Of a DNA stretch of 43,596 bases, positions 1 through 8,164 are shown in pieces. The notes under the pieces were generated by a model. It saw only the letters and a list, made by a program, of their open reading frames with translations. It was not told the origin of the DNA and ran no database searches. Each line of letters starts with the position of its first letter. Position 1 is the stretch's first letter. This DNA comes from Methylophaga sp. (GTDB lineage Bacteria; Pseudomonadota; Gammaproteobacteria; Nitrosococcales; Methylophagaceae). Made by a program: the position numbers and the translations under genes. The DNA lies in the NCBI GenBank assembly GCA_026988435.1, contig JALSLH010000005.1, positions 86,831 through 130,426 of the forward strand, given 5' to 3'.

Positions 1-680
1 TCTTCTTCACTGGTGACCATTAAAATAGGCACATAGCTGTTACCCATTTCATTACGGACATATTCAATAAGTTGTTGGCCGTCCATTTCAGGCATATTTA
101 GATCTGTTACGATTAAGTCAAAATCGGATGTGTTCAAGATTTGTGCCGCTTCAGCGCCATTTTTAGCGGGTTTAATATGTCGAATACCCAAGCTCGTCAA
201 TACTCGCCGAATGTGGTTGCGGGCTGTGGAGCTATCATCAACGATAAGTACTTTGAGATCGGCGATGTCATAATTCTCCAGATCCATTTCTTCGGGTGAA
301 ATATAGTCGACTGTGGTGCGTAAAGCGCGACCTAAATCGGCATGATCAAAAGGCTTAGGTAAAATAGCAATAACACCTGCTTGGCGAATAGGCTCTAATG
401 CTGCGAAGTTTGTTTCGCTAGAAATCAGCATAAAGTTAATATCTTGTCTGTTTTCTGTGCGCCGAATTTTTGTGAGTAATTCTGTAGCAGACATATCAGG
501 TAGATACATCGCGCTTATAATAAGATCAGGTGGATACTTTAAAATCGATTCAAATGCTTGCTCGCCATTAACAACGCTATCGATATTAAAAATACCTTCT
601 TGTTTTAGATGTGACACGATCAACTTGCTTTGCATCGTTGATGGCTCAATAAGCAGTATTGATAGTTCAGATAAATCCAT
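1..680 (-). CDS. Dual-receiver response regulator, 3' end outside window
   Basis: The reading frame opens at the ATG complement at 678-680 and runs off the left edge without a stop (226 codons visible). Two CheY-like receiver domains are seen. Residues about 6-125 form the first; it keeps Lys109 (PKPF) but has Ala57 where the phospho-accepting Asp should be (DLIISAMYLP) and only Glu12 in the acidic pocket, so it looks like a pseudo-receiver. Residues about 143 onward form a canonical receiver with Asp148/Asp149, phospho-acceptor Asp193 (DLIVTDLNMPEMDG) and Thr223. What follows is unknown; it may end after the second receiver or carry an output domain. It lies 16 nt after the DJ-1-like gene, so it is probably cotranscribed with the ctpA run. 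The signal and output are unknown. Confidence 0.88.
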   Translation of the reverse strand, partial: MDLSELSILLIEPSTMQSKLIVSHLKQEGIFNIDSVVNGEQAFESILKYPPDLIISAMYLPDMSATELLTKIRRTENRQDINFMLISSETNFAALEPIRQAGVIAILPKPFDHADLGRALRTTVDYISPEEMDLENYDIADLKVLIVDDSSTARNHIRRVLTSLGIRHIKPAKNGAEAAQILNTSDFDLIVTDLNMPEMDGQQLIEYVRNEMGNSYVPILMVTSEE

Positions 681-696
681 GGCTTATCCTCAAGGG

Positions 697-1248
697 TTAT
701 CGAACGAGGCCTGCTTCAACATCAAGACGACTAGTATTATCAAGCAAATATTCAATAATGGCGAGAGCGAAATCCATGGCAGTCCCTGGCCCTTTTGATG
801 TTAAAACATGACCATCAATCACAATAGGATCTGTTTTTAAGGTAATTAAAGGCCATGCATTTTGTTCTAATACACCAGGGTAGCAGGTAGCTTTTTTGTC
901 ATCCAAAAGCCCCGCCTCTGCCAATACTAAGGGCGCGGCGCAAATGGCTGCTATAGCTTTATTATTTAAGACTGATCTTTTTAGTGTGGCATGAATACGC
1001 GGATCGTTATTGAGATTGTCCGTGCCGGGTTGGCCCCCCGGCAAAATAACCATATCAAAATCATCAAATAGGACATCTTCGAGAGTCACATCAGCTATAA
1101 GTTGAACACCCCTACTTGCTTTAACTTGACGTTGTTCAGTTAAGCTTGCCGTAACCACAGTAATGTTTGCTCGACGCAATAAGTCGATTAAGGTCACTGC
1201 CTCGAGCTCTTCACAACCTTTTGCTATAGGAATAAGGACTTTAGGCAT
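697..1248 (-). CDS. yajL: DJ-1/PfpI family protein, YajL-like
   Basis: This 183-residue single-domain protein has the DJ-1/YajL fold signature: N-terminal GCEELEAV with the conserved Glu16, the nucleophile-elbow motif AAICAAP with reactive Cys103, and GPGTAMDFAL near the end. Family members are small stress-protective proteins reported as chaperone, protein or nucleotide deglycase, or thiol sensor; the exact in vivo reaction is debated. It starts 14 nt after the ctpA stop and precedes the dual-receiver gene, suggesting one transcript. The length matches YajL (about 196 residues). The subfamily (YajL rather than other DJ-1 types) is inferred from the AICAAP and SxGPGTA motifs. Confidence 0.9.
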   Translation of the reverse strand: MPKVLIPIAKGCEELEAVTLIDLLRRANITVVTASLTEQRQVKASRGVQLIADVTLEDVLFDDFDMVILPGGQPGTDNLNNDPRIHATLKRSVLNNKAIAAICAAPLVLAEAGLLDDKKATCYPGVLEQNAWPLITLKTDPIVIDGHVLTSKGPGTAMDFALAIIEYLLDNTSRLDVEAGLVR

Positions 1249-1262
1249 ATTCCTTTATATCC

Positions 1263-2591
1263 TTATTTAGTGGGGTTTAAAATATTGATTCCTTTCAACA
1301 AGTTCAGTGCTTCAGAAAGAGCATAATCTGTTACCGCGAGCGGAAGCTCTTCTTTGACCTCATCCCCTTCTTTTGTTTTAGTGAGTGATTCGGTTTCTTT
1401 TTTGGCTAAATTATTTTCAAGGTGTTTACTCAGATCTTTCTCTCTCAAAAGAGTTACATTATCAGGGTCTAAAAGTGATATTTTAAGCGGGTCCAACTCA
1501 ATGTCAGGCACAATACCTTCGGCTTGAATTGAGCGGCCTGATGGCGTGTAATAGCGAGCCGTTGTCATTTTGACAGCAGTATCATTAGTAAGAGGCATAA
1601 CCGTTTGTACAGAGCCTTTACCAAATGTTTTTGTTCCTAAAATAATTGCACGGTCATGATCTTGTAGTGCACCGGCAACAATTTCAGAGGCTGATGCTGA
1701 ACCACCATTCACAAGCACAACTAATGGAGCGCCTTTCAAAAGGTCATTTGGTTTAGCATTGAATTTCTGGTTAGAGTTTCGAACTCGCCCTTCTGTATAG
1801 ACAATTAAGCCTTTGGTAATGAAGGTATCAGAAACATCAACAGCAGCATCAAGTAACCCGCCGGGGTTGTTGCGTAAATCAAGCACCAAACCTTTGAGTT
1901 TGCCGTTATTTTCTTCTTTTAATGTTTTCAATGCTTCTTTCAAACTGGCGCCAGTGCGTGATGCAAAAGTGCTAATTCTAACGTAGCCGTAACCGGGCTC
2001 AAGCATTTTGTTTTTAACGCTTTTCACTTTAATAATGGCACGAACTATTTCTATTTTAAGTGGCTTGTCTGCACCTTCTCGTATAATTGTTAGTAAGAGC
2101 TTACTATCAGGCTTTCCTCGCATAATATCGACAGCTTCATTTAGCGATAAACCTTTAACAGGTGTTTCATCTAAGCGAACAATTAAGTCACCGGCCATGA
2201 TGCCCGCTTTTGCGGCAGGGGTATCATCAATGGGAGAAACGACTTTTACAAAGCCATCTTCCATGGTGACCTCGATGCCAAGCCCGCCAAACTCACCGGA
2301 GGTGCCTTCACGCAAAGCTTTAAAATCACCTAGATCGAGATAAGTGGAATGAGGGTCTAAACCAGAAAGCATGCCGCGAATGGCATTGTTGAGTAAGTCT
2401 TTGTCGTCGACTTCTTCAACATAGTTATTTTTAATTCGGCCGAATATTTCTGAAAAGGCGCGTAATTCCTCTAAAGGCAAATCAGCTTTTACAGGCGGCT
2501 TTTCAGCAAAGACCATTTGACCAAAAATTAGTGTTGCACCTATGATGGCTCCGGCAGTAATTAGCCCAACATCACGTTTTTTAAAACTCAT
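1263..2591 (-). CDS. ctpA: Carboxy-terminal processing protease, S41 family
   Basis: This 442-residue protein has an N-terminal signal/anchor (about 8-29), a PDZ domain (about 100-175, GLGIEVTMEDGFVKVVSP) and an S41 peptidase domain. The catalytic Ser lies in the GSASASE motif (298-303) and the Lys is Lys325 in KTFGKGSVQT. CtpA proteases act in the periplasm and trim or degrade envelope proteins, including peptidoglycan hydrolases in some gammaproteobacteria. Its position directly after gpmI and envC is a recurrent arrangement, fitting a role in cell-wall turnover. A 149-nt gap with an inverted repeat separates it from envC, so it may have its own promoter or an mRNA processing point there. 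Confidence 0.96.
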   Translation of the reverse strand: MSFKKRDVGLITAGAIIGATLIFGQMVFAEKPPVKADLPLEELRAFSEIFGRIKNNYVEEVDDKDLLNNAIRGMLSGLDPHSTYLDLGDFKALREGTSGEFGGLGIEVTMEDGFVKVVSPIDDTPAAKAGIMAGDLIVRLDETPVKGLSLNEAVDIMRGKPDSKLLLTIIREGADKPLKIEIVRAIIKVKSVKNKMLEPGYGYVRISTFASRTGASLKEALKTLKEENNGKLKGLVLDLRNNPGGLLDAAVDVSDTFITKGLIVYTEGRVRNSNQKFNAKPNDLLKGAPLVVLVNGGSASASEIVAGALQDHDRAIILGTKTFGKGSVQTVMPLTNDTAVKMTTARYYTPSGRSIQAEGIVPDIELDPLKISLLDPDNVTLLREKDLSKHLENNLAKKETESLTKTKEGDEVKEELPLAVTDYALSEALNLLKGINILNPTK

Positions 2592-2656
2592 GTTTATTCC
2601 TTTGTTTCAGACCATCACTTGAGGGTGTAATAATCATTGTTAACTTTTTTACTTTG

Positions 2657-2752
2657 GGGAGGCTTTGAGCAATTCAAGTATAATTGAGAAAAACCGCAAA
2701 CAGTATCTTTTGCAATTCCCCTCAACAACACTTCAATTGTTCAAAGCCTCCC
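2657..2752. repeat. 22-nt inverted repeat spanning the envC stop
   Basis: Positions 2657-2678 and 2731-2752 are inverted copies with 20 of 22 positions matching, separated by 52 nt. The right arm contains the last codons and stop of envC, and the other arm lies in the envC-ctpA gap. On the transcribed (minus) strand this could form a long stem just where envC ends. No T-run characteristic of an intrinsic terminator follows at once, so an mRNA-stability or processing element, or a scar of local duplication and inversion of the envC end, are both possible. Confidence 0.7.
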
Positions 2753-3886
2753 TAACCATTTTAATGGATTTCTAGGATTGCCTTTGTGTCGCAGTTCAAA
2801 ATAAAGCCCTGCGTATTGACGAATACCTTTATCGCCACTTTGTGCAATTAGTTCTCCTGAGACAACATTGTCGCCTACTTGTTTCAATAGTGTTTCATTG
2901 TTTCCATATAATGTCATGTATTGATCGCCATGATCAATGATCATTAATAAACCAAAGCCTCTTAACCAGTCAGAGAATACAACACGACCTGGTGCGCTGG
3001 CGACGATATCTTTACCAGAAGGGCTAGCGATCATAATGCCTTGCCATTTTAATTTACCCAGCTTACGTGTGCTACCGTAGCGGGCAAGCACCTTGCCTTT
3101 AACGGGCCATGTTAGTGAGCCGACACGTTTAGCAAATGCTTTATGGGTATTGGTATTTGTGCTGCTATTGGCTTTAGGCTTGTTGAGAGATTGGAGTAAC
3201 GACTGCAATGATTTTTCTTGTTCTTTCAATAACGCTAAACGGGCATCTTGGCTGGCAATTTTTTTGTCGAGTGCGGCAAGCGTTGCTTGGCGTTGTTGTG
3301 TTTTCTGTTGCAAAGACTGTTGCTTTTGTTGTTGTTGATTGTAAAGTTGTTGCTGTTTCTTTTGAGCGGCCAGTAGTGCTTTTTGGTCGACTGTAAGGCT
3401 TTGTAAAACGGCATTAATATCGGTGAGTTGCTGCTGCCTTGCTTGATTAAAATAATGAAAATAAACGGAAGAACGACTAAAACTTGCGGGATCTTGCTGG
3501 CTTAGCAAGACTTTTACGAAATTAGGCTGGCTAGTATTGTAGGCGGCTCGAATTTGCTTATTTAATGCGGTGAGCTCAAAGGCATGAGAGCGTTGCTCTT
3601 GTTGTTGGCGTTTTTCTATTTGGGTGAGCTTGATCGCTTGTTGTTGGATCTGTCGTTTAAGTTCTAGAAGCGTTCTATTAAGTTTAGAAACAGCTCGACT
3701 TTGTTGTTTTAACTGTTGGAATAGCTCGGATTGGGAGCTTTTATCTGTTGCGACATTTTCGCTTAGATTATGAATTTCTGTTTTTACATCTTCCAGCTGT
3801 TGAACGGCCGCGGGGTCTTTAGCAGCCCAAAGTGCAGTGGAGCTTAAGCAAGCAAATAAGGTAAAAAGAAAATAGCGAGCAACCAT
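2741..3886 (-). CDS. envC: EnvC-like murein hydrolase activator (degenerate LytM)
   Basis: This 381-residue protein has a signal peptide (about 1-22), a long Gln/Lys-rich coiled coil (about 25-245) and a C-terminal M23/LytM domain. The zinc ligands of active M23 peptidases are not present: the first-ligand region reads LKWQGIMIASPSG and the usual HxH motif is replaced by YFELRHKG. That degeneracy is characteristic of EnvC, which does not cut peptidoglycan itself but activates AmiA/AmiB amidases at the division septum under FtsEX control (family knowledge). It starts 3 nt after the gpmI stop, implying cotranscription. Its last codons form one arm of an inverted repeat. Confidence 0.93.
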   Translation of the reverse strand: MVARYFLFTLFACLSSTALWAAKDPAAVQQLEDVKTEIHNLSENVATDKSSQSELFQQLKQQSRAVSKLNRTLLELKRQIQQQAIKLTQIEKRQQQEQRSHAFELTALNKQIRAAYNTSQPNFVKVLLSQQDPASFSRSSVYFHYFNQARQQQLTDINAVLQSLTVDQKALLAAQKKQQQLYNQQQQKQQSLQQKTQQRQATLAALDKKIASQDARLALLKEQEKSLQSLLQSLNKPKANSSTNTNTHKAFAKRVGSLTWPVKGKVLARYGSTRKLGKLKWQGIMIASPSGKDIVASAPGRVVFSDWLRGFGLLMIIDHGDQYMTLYGNNETLLKQVGDNVVSGELIAQSGDKGIRQYAGLYFELRHKGNPRNPLKWLGRL

Positions 3887-3889
3887 GAC

Positions 3890-5446
3890 TTATTTCAGCG
3901 ATTCTTTTAATGTAACTAGTAAATGATCACCCATTTCTGGCGGAATAGGCTGATCGATTAATGACAAAATAGTCGGTGCAATATCGGCTAAGGAACCAGA
4001 CTCTATTTGTGCCACCTCTCGACCGGCATAAATAAGCGGTACAGGATTGCTAGTATGTGCTGTATGCGGCTGACCGGTTTCTTTATTACGCATTAATTCT
4101 GCATTACCGTGATCGGCAGTAACAATCATTTCACCACCATTTTGCTTTAAGGCCGACCAAACTCGCCCTAAACAACTGTCTAATACTTCAACGGCTTTAA
4201 TTGCTGCCTCATAATTGCCACTATGGCCAACCATATCAGCGTTGGCAAAATTACATATAATGACATCATATTTATTTGATTGAATGGCTTTAATAAGTTC
4301 AAAGGCTATTTCAGCAGCGCTCATAGCAGGCTGTTGATCATAAGTAGCAACTTTAGGTGAAGGTATAAGAATTCGATCTTCACCTTCAAAAGGTTCGTCT
4401 TGGCCACCATTAAAGAAAAAGGTGACATGTGCATACTTTTCGGTTTCAGCAATACGTAATTGGCGCAAGCCTAATGAAGAAATATGTTCGCCAAGGACAT
4501 TATTGAGTTTTTCTGAAGGGAATGCGACCGGTACTGCAAAGTCTTTTTTATACTCTGTTAAGGTGACAAATGTCGCTAAATTAATGGTTCTAGGGCGCTC
4601 AAAACTATCAAAATCAGATTCAATAAAGCTCTTTGTTAACTCGCGGGCGCGATCAGAGCGAAAGTTCATGAAGATTACAACGTCATCATCATTTATTTTA
4701 ATGAGCTCGTCACCTTCACCAACAATGCTAGTCGCTTTAACAAACTCATCTGTTTCATCACGTTGGTAGGCCATGTCTAGTGCGGTAAGTGCTGACGGTG
4801 CTTGATATTCCCCTTCTCCTTCTGTGAGAAGGCGGTAGGCTTTTTCTACTCGTCCCCAGCGTTGATCACGATCCAATGCATAGTATCGCCCAATAAGTGA
4901 TGCAAATTGACCACCCCCGAGCTCTTCAAATTTTGCTTCCATCGCCTCGATAGAGGCGCGAGCACTCTTTGGAGGAGAATCTCGCCCATCAAGAAAAGCG
5001 TGCAGATAAACGGTGTTTGCACCACGATGCACAGCGAGCTCTATCATTGAATGAATATGAGCTTCGTGGCTATGGACACCTCCCGGTGACAGTAAGCCAA
5101 AAACATGAACAGCAGACTCTTTTTCTACAGCAAGATCGACCGCTTTAGTTAAGGTATTATTTGTAAAAAAAGAGCCAGTTTTAATTGCACGACTGACCCG
5201 AGTGAATTCTTGGTAAACAACCCGTCCAGCCCCCATATTAAGGTGACCTACTTCTGAATTACCCATTTGTGAACCCGGCAAACCCACGCCTGGCCCCGAT
5301 GCGCTGATTAAGGTATGAGGATAATCCTGCCATAGGTGATCCCATACAGGTGTATTGGCAGCGAGAATAGCATTGTCTTGTAGATCTTCACTGTAACCCC
5401 AGCCGTCTAAAATAATTAGCGCCAGCGGGCGGTGAGGGTGGCTCAT
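3890..5446 (-). CDS. gpmI: 2,3-bisphosphoglycerate-independent phosphoglycerate mutase
   Basis: This 518-residue cytoplasmic glycolytic enzyme interconverts 3- and 2-phosphoglycerate. The alkaline-phosphatase-like metal site is visible: LDGWG at 13-17 with Asp14, catalytic Ser64 in GNSEVGHLNMG, and the distal ADHGNAE and PHTAHTSNPVPL metal ligands. The substrate-binding insert carries DGRDSPPKSA and ALDRDQRW. The length matches the family (about 510-515). It heads the gpmI-envC-ctpA run and is divergent from the ArsR-type regulator across a 111-nt AT-rich gap. Confidence 0.98.
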   Translation of the reverse strand: MSHPHRPLALIILDGWGYSEDLQDNAILAANTPVWDHLWQDYPHTLISASGPGVGLPGSQMGNSEVGHLNMGAGRVVYQEFTRVSRAIKTGSFFTNNTLTKAVDLAVEKESAVHVFGLLSPGGVHSHEAHIHSMIELAVHRGANTVYLHAFLDGRDSPPKSARASIEAMEAKFEELGGGQFASLIGRYYALDRDQRWGRVEKAYRLLTEGEGEYQAPSALTALDMAYQRDETDEFVKATSIVGEGDELIKINDDDVVIFMNFRSDRARELTKSFIESDFDSFERPRTINLATFVTLTEYKKDFAVPVAFPSEKLNNVLGEHISSLGLRQLRIAETEKYAHVTFFFNGGQDEPFEGEDRILIPSPKVATYDQQPAMSAAEIAFELIKAIQSNKYDVIICNFANADMVGHSGNYEAAIKAVEVLDSCLGRVWSALKQNGGEMIVTADHGNAELMRNKETGQPHTAHTSNPVPLIYAGREVAQIESGSLADIAPTILSLIDQPIPPEMGDHLLVTLKESLK

Positions 5447-5489
5447 ATAATCGTCCTTTTAGCCTAAAAATGGGGCATAAATAGTAATA

Positions 5490-5501
5490 TATTAGCTAAT
5501 A
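5490..5501. promoter_or_regulatory. Candidate operator palindrome, gpmI/arsR-type gap
   Basis: TATTAGCTAATA is a perfect 12-bp palindrome in the AT-rich divergent region between gpmI and the ArsR-type gene, about 57 nt before the regulator start. A second TAATATA/TTATATTA pairing flanks it. ArsR-family repressors usually bind short AT-rich dyads at their own promoters, so autoregulation is a reasonable inference. No binding evidence exists, and AT-rich palindromes arise easily by chance. Confidence 0.4.
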
Positions 5502-5557
5502 GATGCAAATCATTGATATTATATTACCTTTTGTAGCACATTGTTGCTATGTAACTG

Positions 5558-5890
5558 ATGGTATTTATTGTGTCTGAAGCTGAAAATTCTTTTCTTATCA
5601 CCCATGATGACGATATCGAGCGGGCTGCATTTGCGCTAAAAGCAATGTCGCACCCGCTGCGATTGAAAATTTTATGTGCGGTTGGCGAGAGTGAGCTTGC
5701 AGTACAAGATATCGTCGAATTTGTGGGTACAACACAAAGTAATGTATCACAACATTTGGCGAAATTAAGAGATAAAGAAGTGCTGGCGTCACGACGCGAG
5801 GCAAATAAAATTTATTACCGTGTTAAAGATGCACGAACATTAAGCTTAGTTGAAATGCTGCGTGATGTCTTTTGTTCAAGTGCGAATTAA
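5558..5890 (+). CDS. ArsR-family regulator, BigR/SqrR/HlyU-like
   Basis: This 110-residue protein is a winged-helix repressor of the ArsR/SmtB type (MSHPLRLKILCAVGE; recognition helix around TTQSNVSQHLAKL; wing around REANKIYYRV). It lacks the usual ELCVCDL metal site. Instead it has just two cysteines, Cys40 and Cys106, 66 residues apart. That is the same spacing as the dithiol pair of the persulfide-sensing regulators SqrR, BigR and HlyU (family knowledge). It directly precedes a membrane rhodanese, a partner enzyme class for such sensors. Inference: it responds to reactive sulfur or oxidant stress and controls the rhodanese transcript. The start is uncertain: no clear Shine-Dalgarno precedes ATG 5558, and GTG 5570 is an alternative. 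Confidence 0.9.
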   Translation: MVFIVSEAENSFLITHDDDIERAAFALKAMSHPLRLKILCAVGESELAVQDIVEFVGTTQSNVSQHLAKLRDKEVLASRREANKIYYRVKDARTLSLVEMLRDVFCSSAN

Positions 5891-5906
5891 AAAGTAAAGG
5901 TTAAAA

Positions 5907-6326
5907 ATGGAACATTTAGGTGAATTTTTAGTGAATCATTGGATTTTGGCAACGCTGTTTGTTGTGTTGTCATCAATACTGATGTCGGATTCACTTAATC
6001 AAAAAATATCAGGCATGACGCCAGTTAGTACTGCACAGGCAGTTCAATTGGTGAACCAACAAAAAGGCCTGTTTTTAGATATAAGAGAAAAAGATGAGTT
6101 CAGCAAAGAACATATCGCTGAGTCAACAAGCATGCCTTTGTCAACATTAGCTGACAATCTGGGCACATTAAAGAATAAATCTCAACCGATAATAATTGTT
6201 TGTGCAAGTGGTCAGCGTTCACGTTCGGCGGCAAAGCAATTAAGTAACAGTGAATTCACGGATGTATATGTCTTAACAGGCGGTTTAAATTCGTGGAAAG
6301 AAGCCAAGTTACCGCTTTTTAGTTAA
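5907..6326 (+). CDS. Membrane-anchored rhodanese (YibN-like)
   Basis: This 139-residue protein has one N-terminal membrane helix (about 11-28) followed by a single rhodanese domain (about 37-137). Catalytic Cys99 sits in the active-site loop CASGQR, and the domain ends in the usual TGGLNSW. Rhodaneses carry persulfide sulfur from thiosulfate or other donors. It resembles YibN, which is commonly found between gpmI and grxC/secB in gammaproteobacteria. Here it lies 16 nt after the ArsR-type regulator and 13 nt before grxC, so it is likely cotranscribed with both. Confidence 0.93.
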   Translation: MEHLGEFLVNHWILATLFVVLSSILMSDSLNQKISGMTPVSTAQAVQLVNQQKGLFLDIREKDEFSKEHIAESTSMPLSTLADNLGTLKNKSQPIIIVCASGQRSRSAAKQLSNSEFTDVYVLTGGLNSWKEAKLPLFS

Positions 6327-6339
6327 AGAGATTAATTCA

Positions 6340-6597
6340 ATGGCTAATGTTGAAATTTACTCAACGGGTATATGCCCGTATTGCACAATGGCAAAACAGT
6401 TGCTTGATCGTAAAGGGGTTGAATACACCGAGGTTCGAGTCGATTTAGATCCAAGTAAGCGTCAGGAAATGATGCAAAAAAGTAGGCAAAGAACTGTGCC
6501 GCAAATTTTTATAAATAATGAGGCCATTGGCGGTTATACCGATCTAGTGGCTATGGATAGAGAAAAGAAATTAGATAATTTATTATCTGCATCGTAA
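6340..6597 (+). CDS. grxC: Glutaredoxin 3
   Basis: This 85-residue glutaredoxin has the dithiol active site Cys12-Pro-Tyr-Cys15, the cis-Pro TVPQIFI strand and the glutathione-binding GGYTDL motif. It is a cytoplasmic thiol-disulfide oxidoreductase using glutathione. The grxC-secB order, upstream of gpsA, is conserved in gammaproteobacteria. It follows the rhodanese with a 13-nt gap. Confidence 0.97.
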   Translation: MANVEIYSTGICPYCTMAKQLLDRKGVEYTEVRVDLDPSKRQEMMQKSRQRTVPQIFINNEAIGGYTDLVAMDREKKLDNLLSAS

Positions 6598-6618
6598 TTA
6601 CAATTTTAAGGAACCATC

Positions 6619-7095
6619 ATGGCCGAAGAAAAAGCAGCATCAACTGAAGATCAACAAGCACGTTTTGTTATTCAAAAAATTTATACAAAAGATATTTCTT
6701 TTGAAACACCTAATAGTCCAGAAATCTTTCGTGATGAGTGGAAACCGCAATTAGATCTTCAGTTAGGCAATGAATATAAACGTATCGATGATGATAATCA
6801 TGAGATTACATTAACCGTTACGGTTACTGCAAAAGTAGATGATAAAGTGGCTTTTTTGGCGGAAGTTAAACAAGCAGGTATTTTTTCATTAACGGGTTAC
6901 AGCGATCAAGAAATGGGCCCTTTAGTTGGTAGTTACTGTCCAAACACACTGTTTCCTTTTGCACGTGAAGTGATTTCAGATATTGTATTGAAAGGCGGTT
7001 TTCCACAATTAGTGCTTGCTCCAGTGAATTTTGATGCTTTATATATGAATCAAATTGAACAAGCGAAACAAGCTGCGGACAAAGCAAAACACTAA
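6619..7095 (+). CDS. secB: Protein-export chaperone SecB
   Basis: This 158-residue protein has the typical SecB core: FVIQKIYTKDISFETPNSP at the N-terminal strand, then LTVTVTAKV, the conserved AFLAEVKQAGIF and the NTLFPFAREVISDIVLKGGFP segment. Homotetrameric SecB keeps secretory precursors unfolded and delivers them to SecA. The upstream AAGGA before ATG 6619 is a good ribosome site. It sits between grxC and gpsA as in many gammaproteobacteria. Confidence 0.98.
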   Translation: MAEEKAASTEDQQARFVIQKIYTKDISFETPNSPEIFRDEWKPQLDLQLGNEYKRIDDDNHEITLTVTVTAKVDDKVAFLAEVKQAGIFSLTGYSDQEMGPLVGSYCPNTLFPFAREVISDIVLKGGFPQLVLAPVNFDALYMNQIEQAKQAADKAKH

Positions 7096-7122
7096 GTTCG
7101 ATAGGCGACTTAGGCAATCATA

Positions 7123-8151
7123 ATGAACACATTATTTCCAACAGTAGTTATTGGGGCGGGGGCATGGGGAACCGCACTTGCTATTGCTATTGCTAGAAAT
7201 GGTCATGATGTATTGTTATGGGGAAGAGATGCTGAGCATGTGAGCGAGATGGAAGATAACGCAAGTAATGAGCGTTATTTACCGGGCTTAAAATTTCCCA
7301 CAAGTTTAAATGTGACGGCAGACTTTGAGCAGGCATTGGCATCGGCAAAGCATGTTTTAATTTCTGTTCCAAGCACTGCATTTCCAACAATGCTAAGCGA
7401 TATGAAGCCCTTCATTGCTGACGATCTTCCCATTAGTTGGGCAACAAAAGGTTTAACACCCGGAACGGGACGTTTTTTATATGATACGGCTCTCGAGTTA
7501 TTGGGTGATTTGCATCCCCTTGCAGTTATATCGGGGCCGTCTTTTGCTTTTGAAGTAGCAAAAAACTTACCGACAGCGATAACAATAGGGGCAAAGGATG
7601 AAACTTTTTCGGCTGATCTAGCGTCTGCAATGCATAGTCCTACGTTACGGGCTTACACCACGAACGATGTTTTAGGTGTGCAGCTCGGCGGAACAGTTAA
7701 GAACGTAATGGCTATTGGTGCAGGCATTGCTGATGGCTTGGGATACGGCGCCAATACACGCGCAGCGTTAATTACGCGCGGTATGTCAGAGATTTTACGT
7801 TTAGCTGCAAGCTTAGGGGCAAAAACAGAAACCTTATTTGGCTTGTCAGGAATAGGTGATTTAATTTTAACCTGCACAGATGACCAAAGCCGAAATCGTC
7901 AGCTTGGTTTGGCGATAGGTCGTGGCTTATCTGTTGAACAGGCGGTCGCAGAGGTAGGAAAAACAGTTGAAGGAATGCATGCTGCGCGTGAGGTAATGAT
8001 GCGAGCACAGCAGCTGGGGATTGAGATGCCGATAGTAGAACAGGTTTGCAAAATATTATTTGAAGGCTACGATCCGCGTAAAGCGGTACAAGAATTACTG
8101 AATCGAGATCAAAAAGCCGAAACGCATACAATAGAGATTTCGAAAAATTAA
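7123..8151 (+). CDS. gpsA: NAD(P)-dependent glycerol-3-phosphate dehydrogenase
   Basis: This 342-residue enzyme reduces dihydroxyacetone phosphate to sn-glycerol 3-phosphate for phospholipid synthesis. Visible features are the Rossmann motif GAGAWGTALA at the N-terminus, WATKGL, SGPSFAFEVA, and the catalytic/helical region GTVKNVMAIGAGIADGLGYG followed by TRAALITRG. It sits 27 nt after secB, the conserved secB-gpsA pairing. Its product feeds acyltransfer to glycerol 3-phosphate by PlsY, which is also in this window (11936-12529). Confidence 0.98.
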   Translation: MNTLFPTVVIGAGAWGTALAIAIARNGHDVLLWGRDAEHVSEMEDNASNERYLPGLKFPTSLNVTADFEQALASAKHVLISVPSTAFPTMLSDMKPFIADDLPISWATKGLTPGTGRFLYDTALELLGDLHPLAVISGPSFAFEVAKNLPTAITIGAKDETFSADLASAMHSPTLRAYTTNDVLGVQLGGTVKNVMAIGAGIADGLGYGANTRAALITRGMSEILRLAASLGAKTETLFGLSGIGDLILTCTDDQSRNRQLGLAIGRGLSVEQAVAEVGKTVEGMHAAREVMMRAQQLGIEMPIVEQVCKILFEGYDPRKAVQELLNRDQKAETHTIEISKN

Positions 8152-8164
8152 AGAGGAAAGTTTT

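Noticed and set aside
457..798. 113-codon plus-strand frame antisense to the receiver and DJ-1 genes
   Set aside because: It lies opposite two clearly coding minus-strand genes and has no ribosome site.
2741..3886. EnvC as an active M23 endopeptidase
   Set aside because: The zinc-ligand positions are not conserved, so activator rather than enzyme is the supported call.
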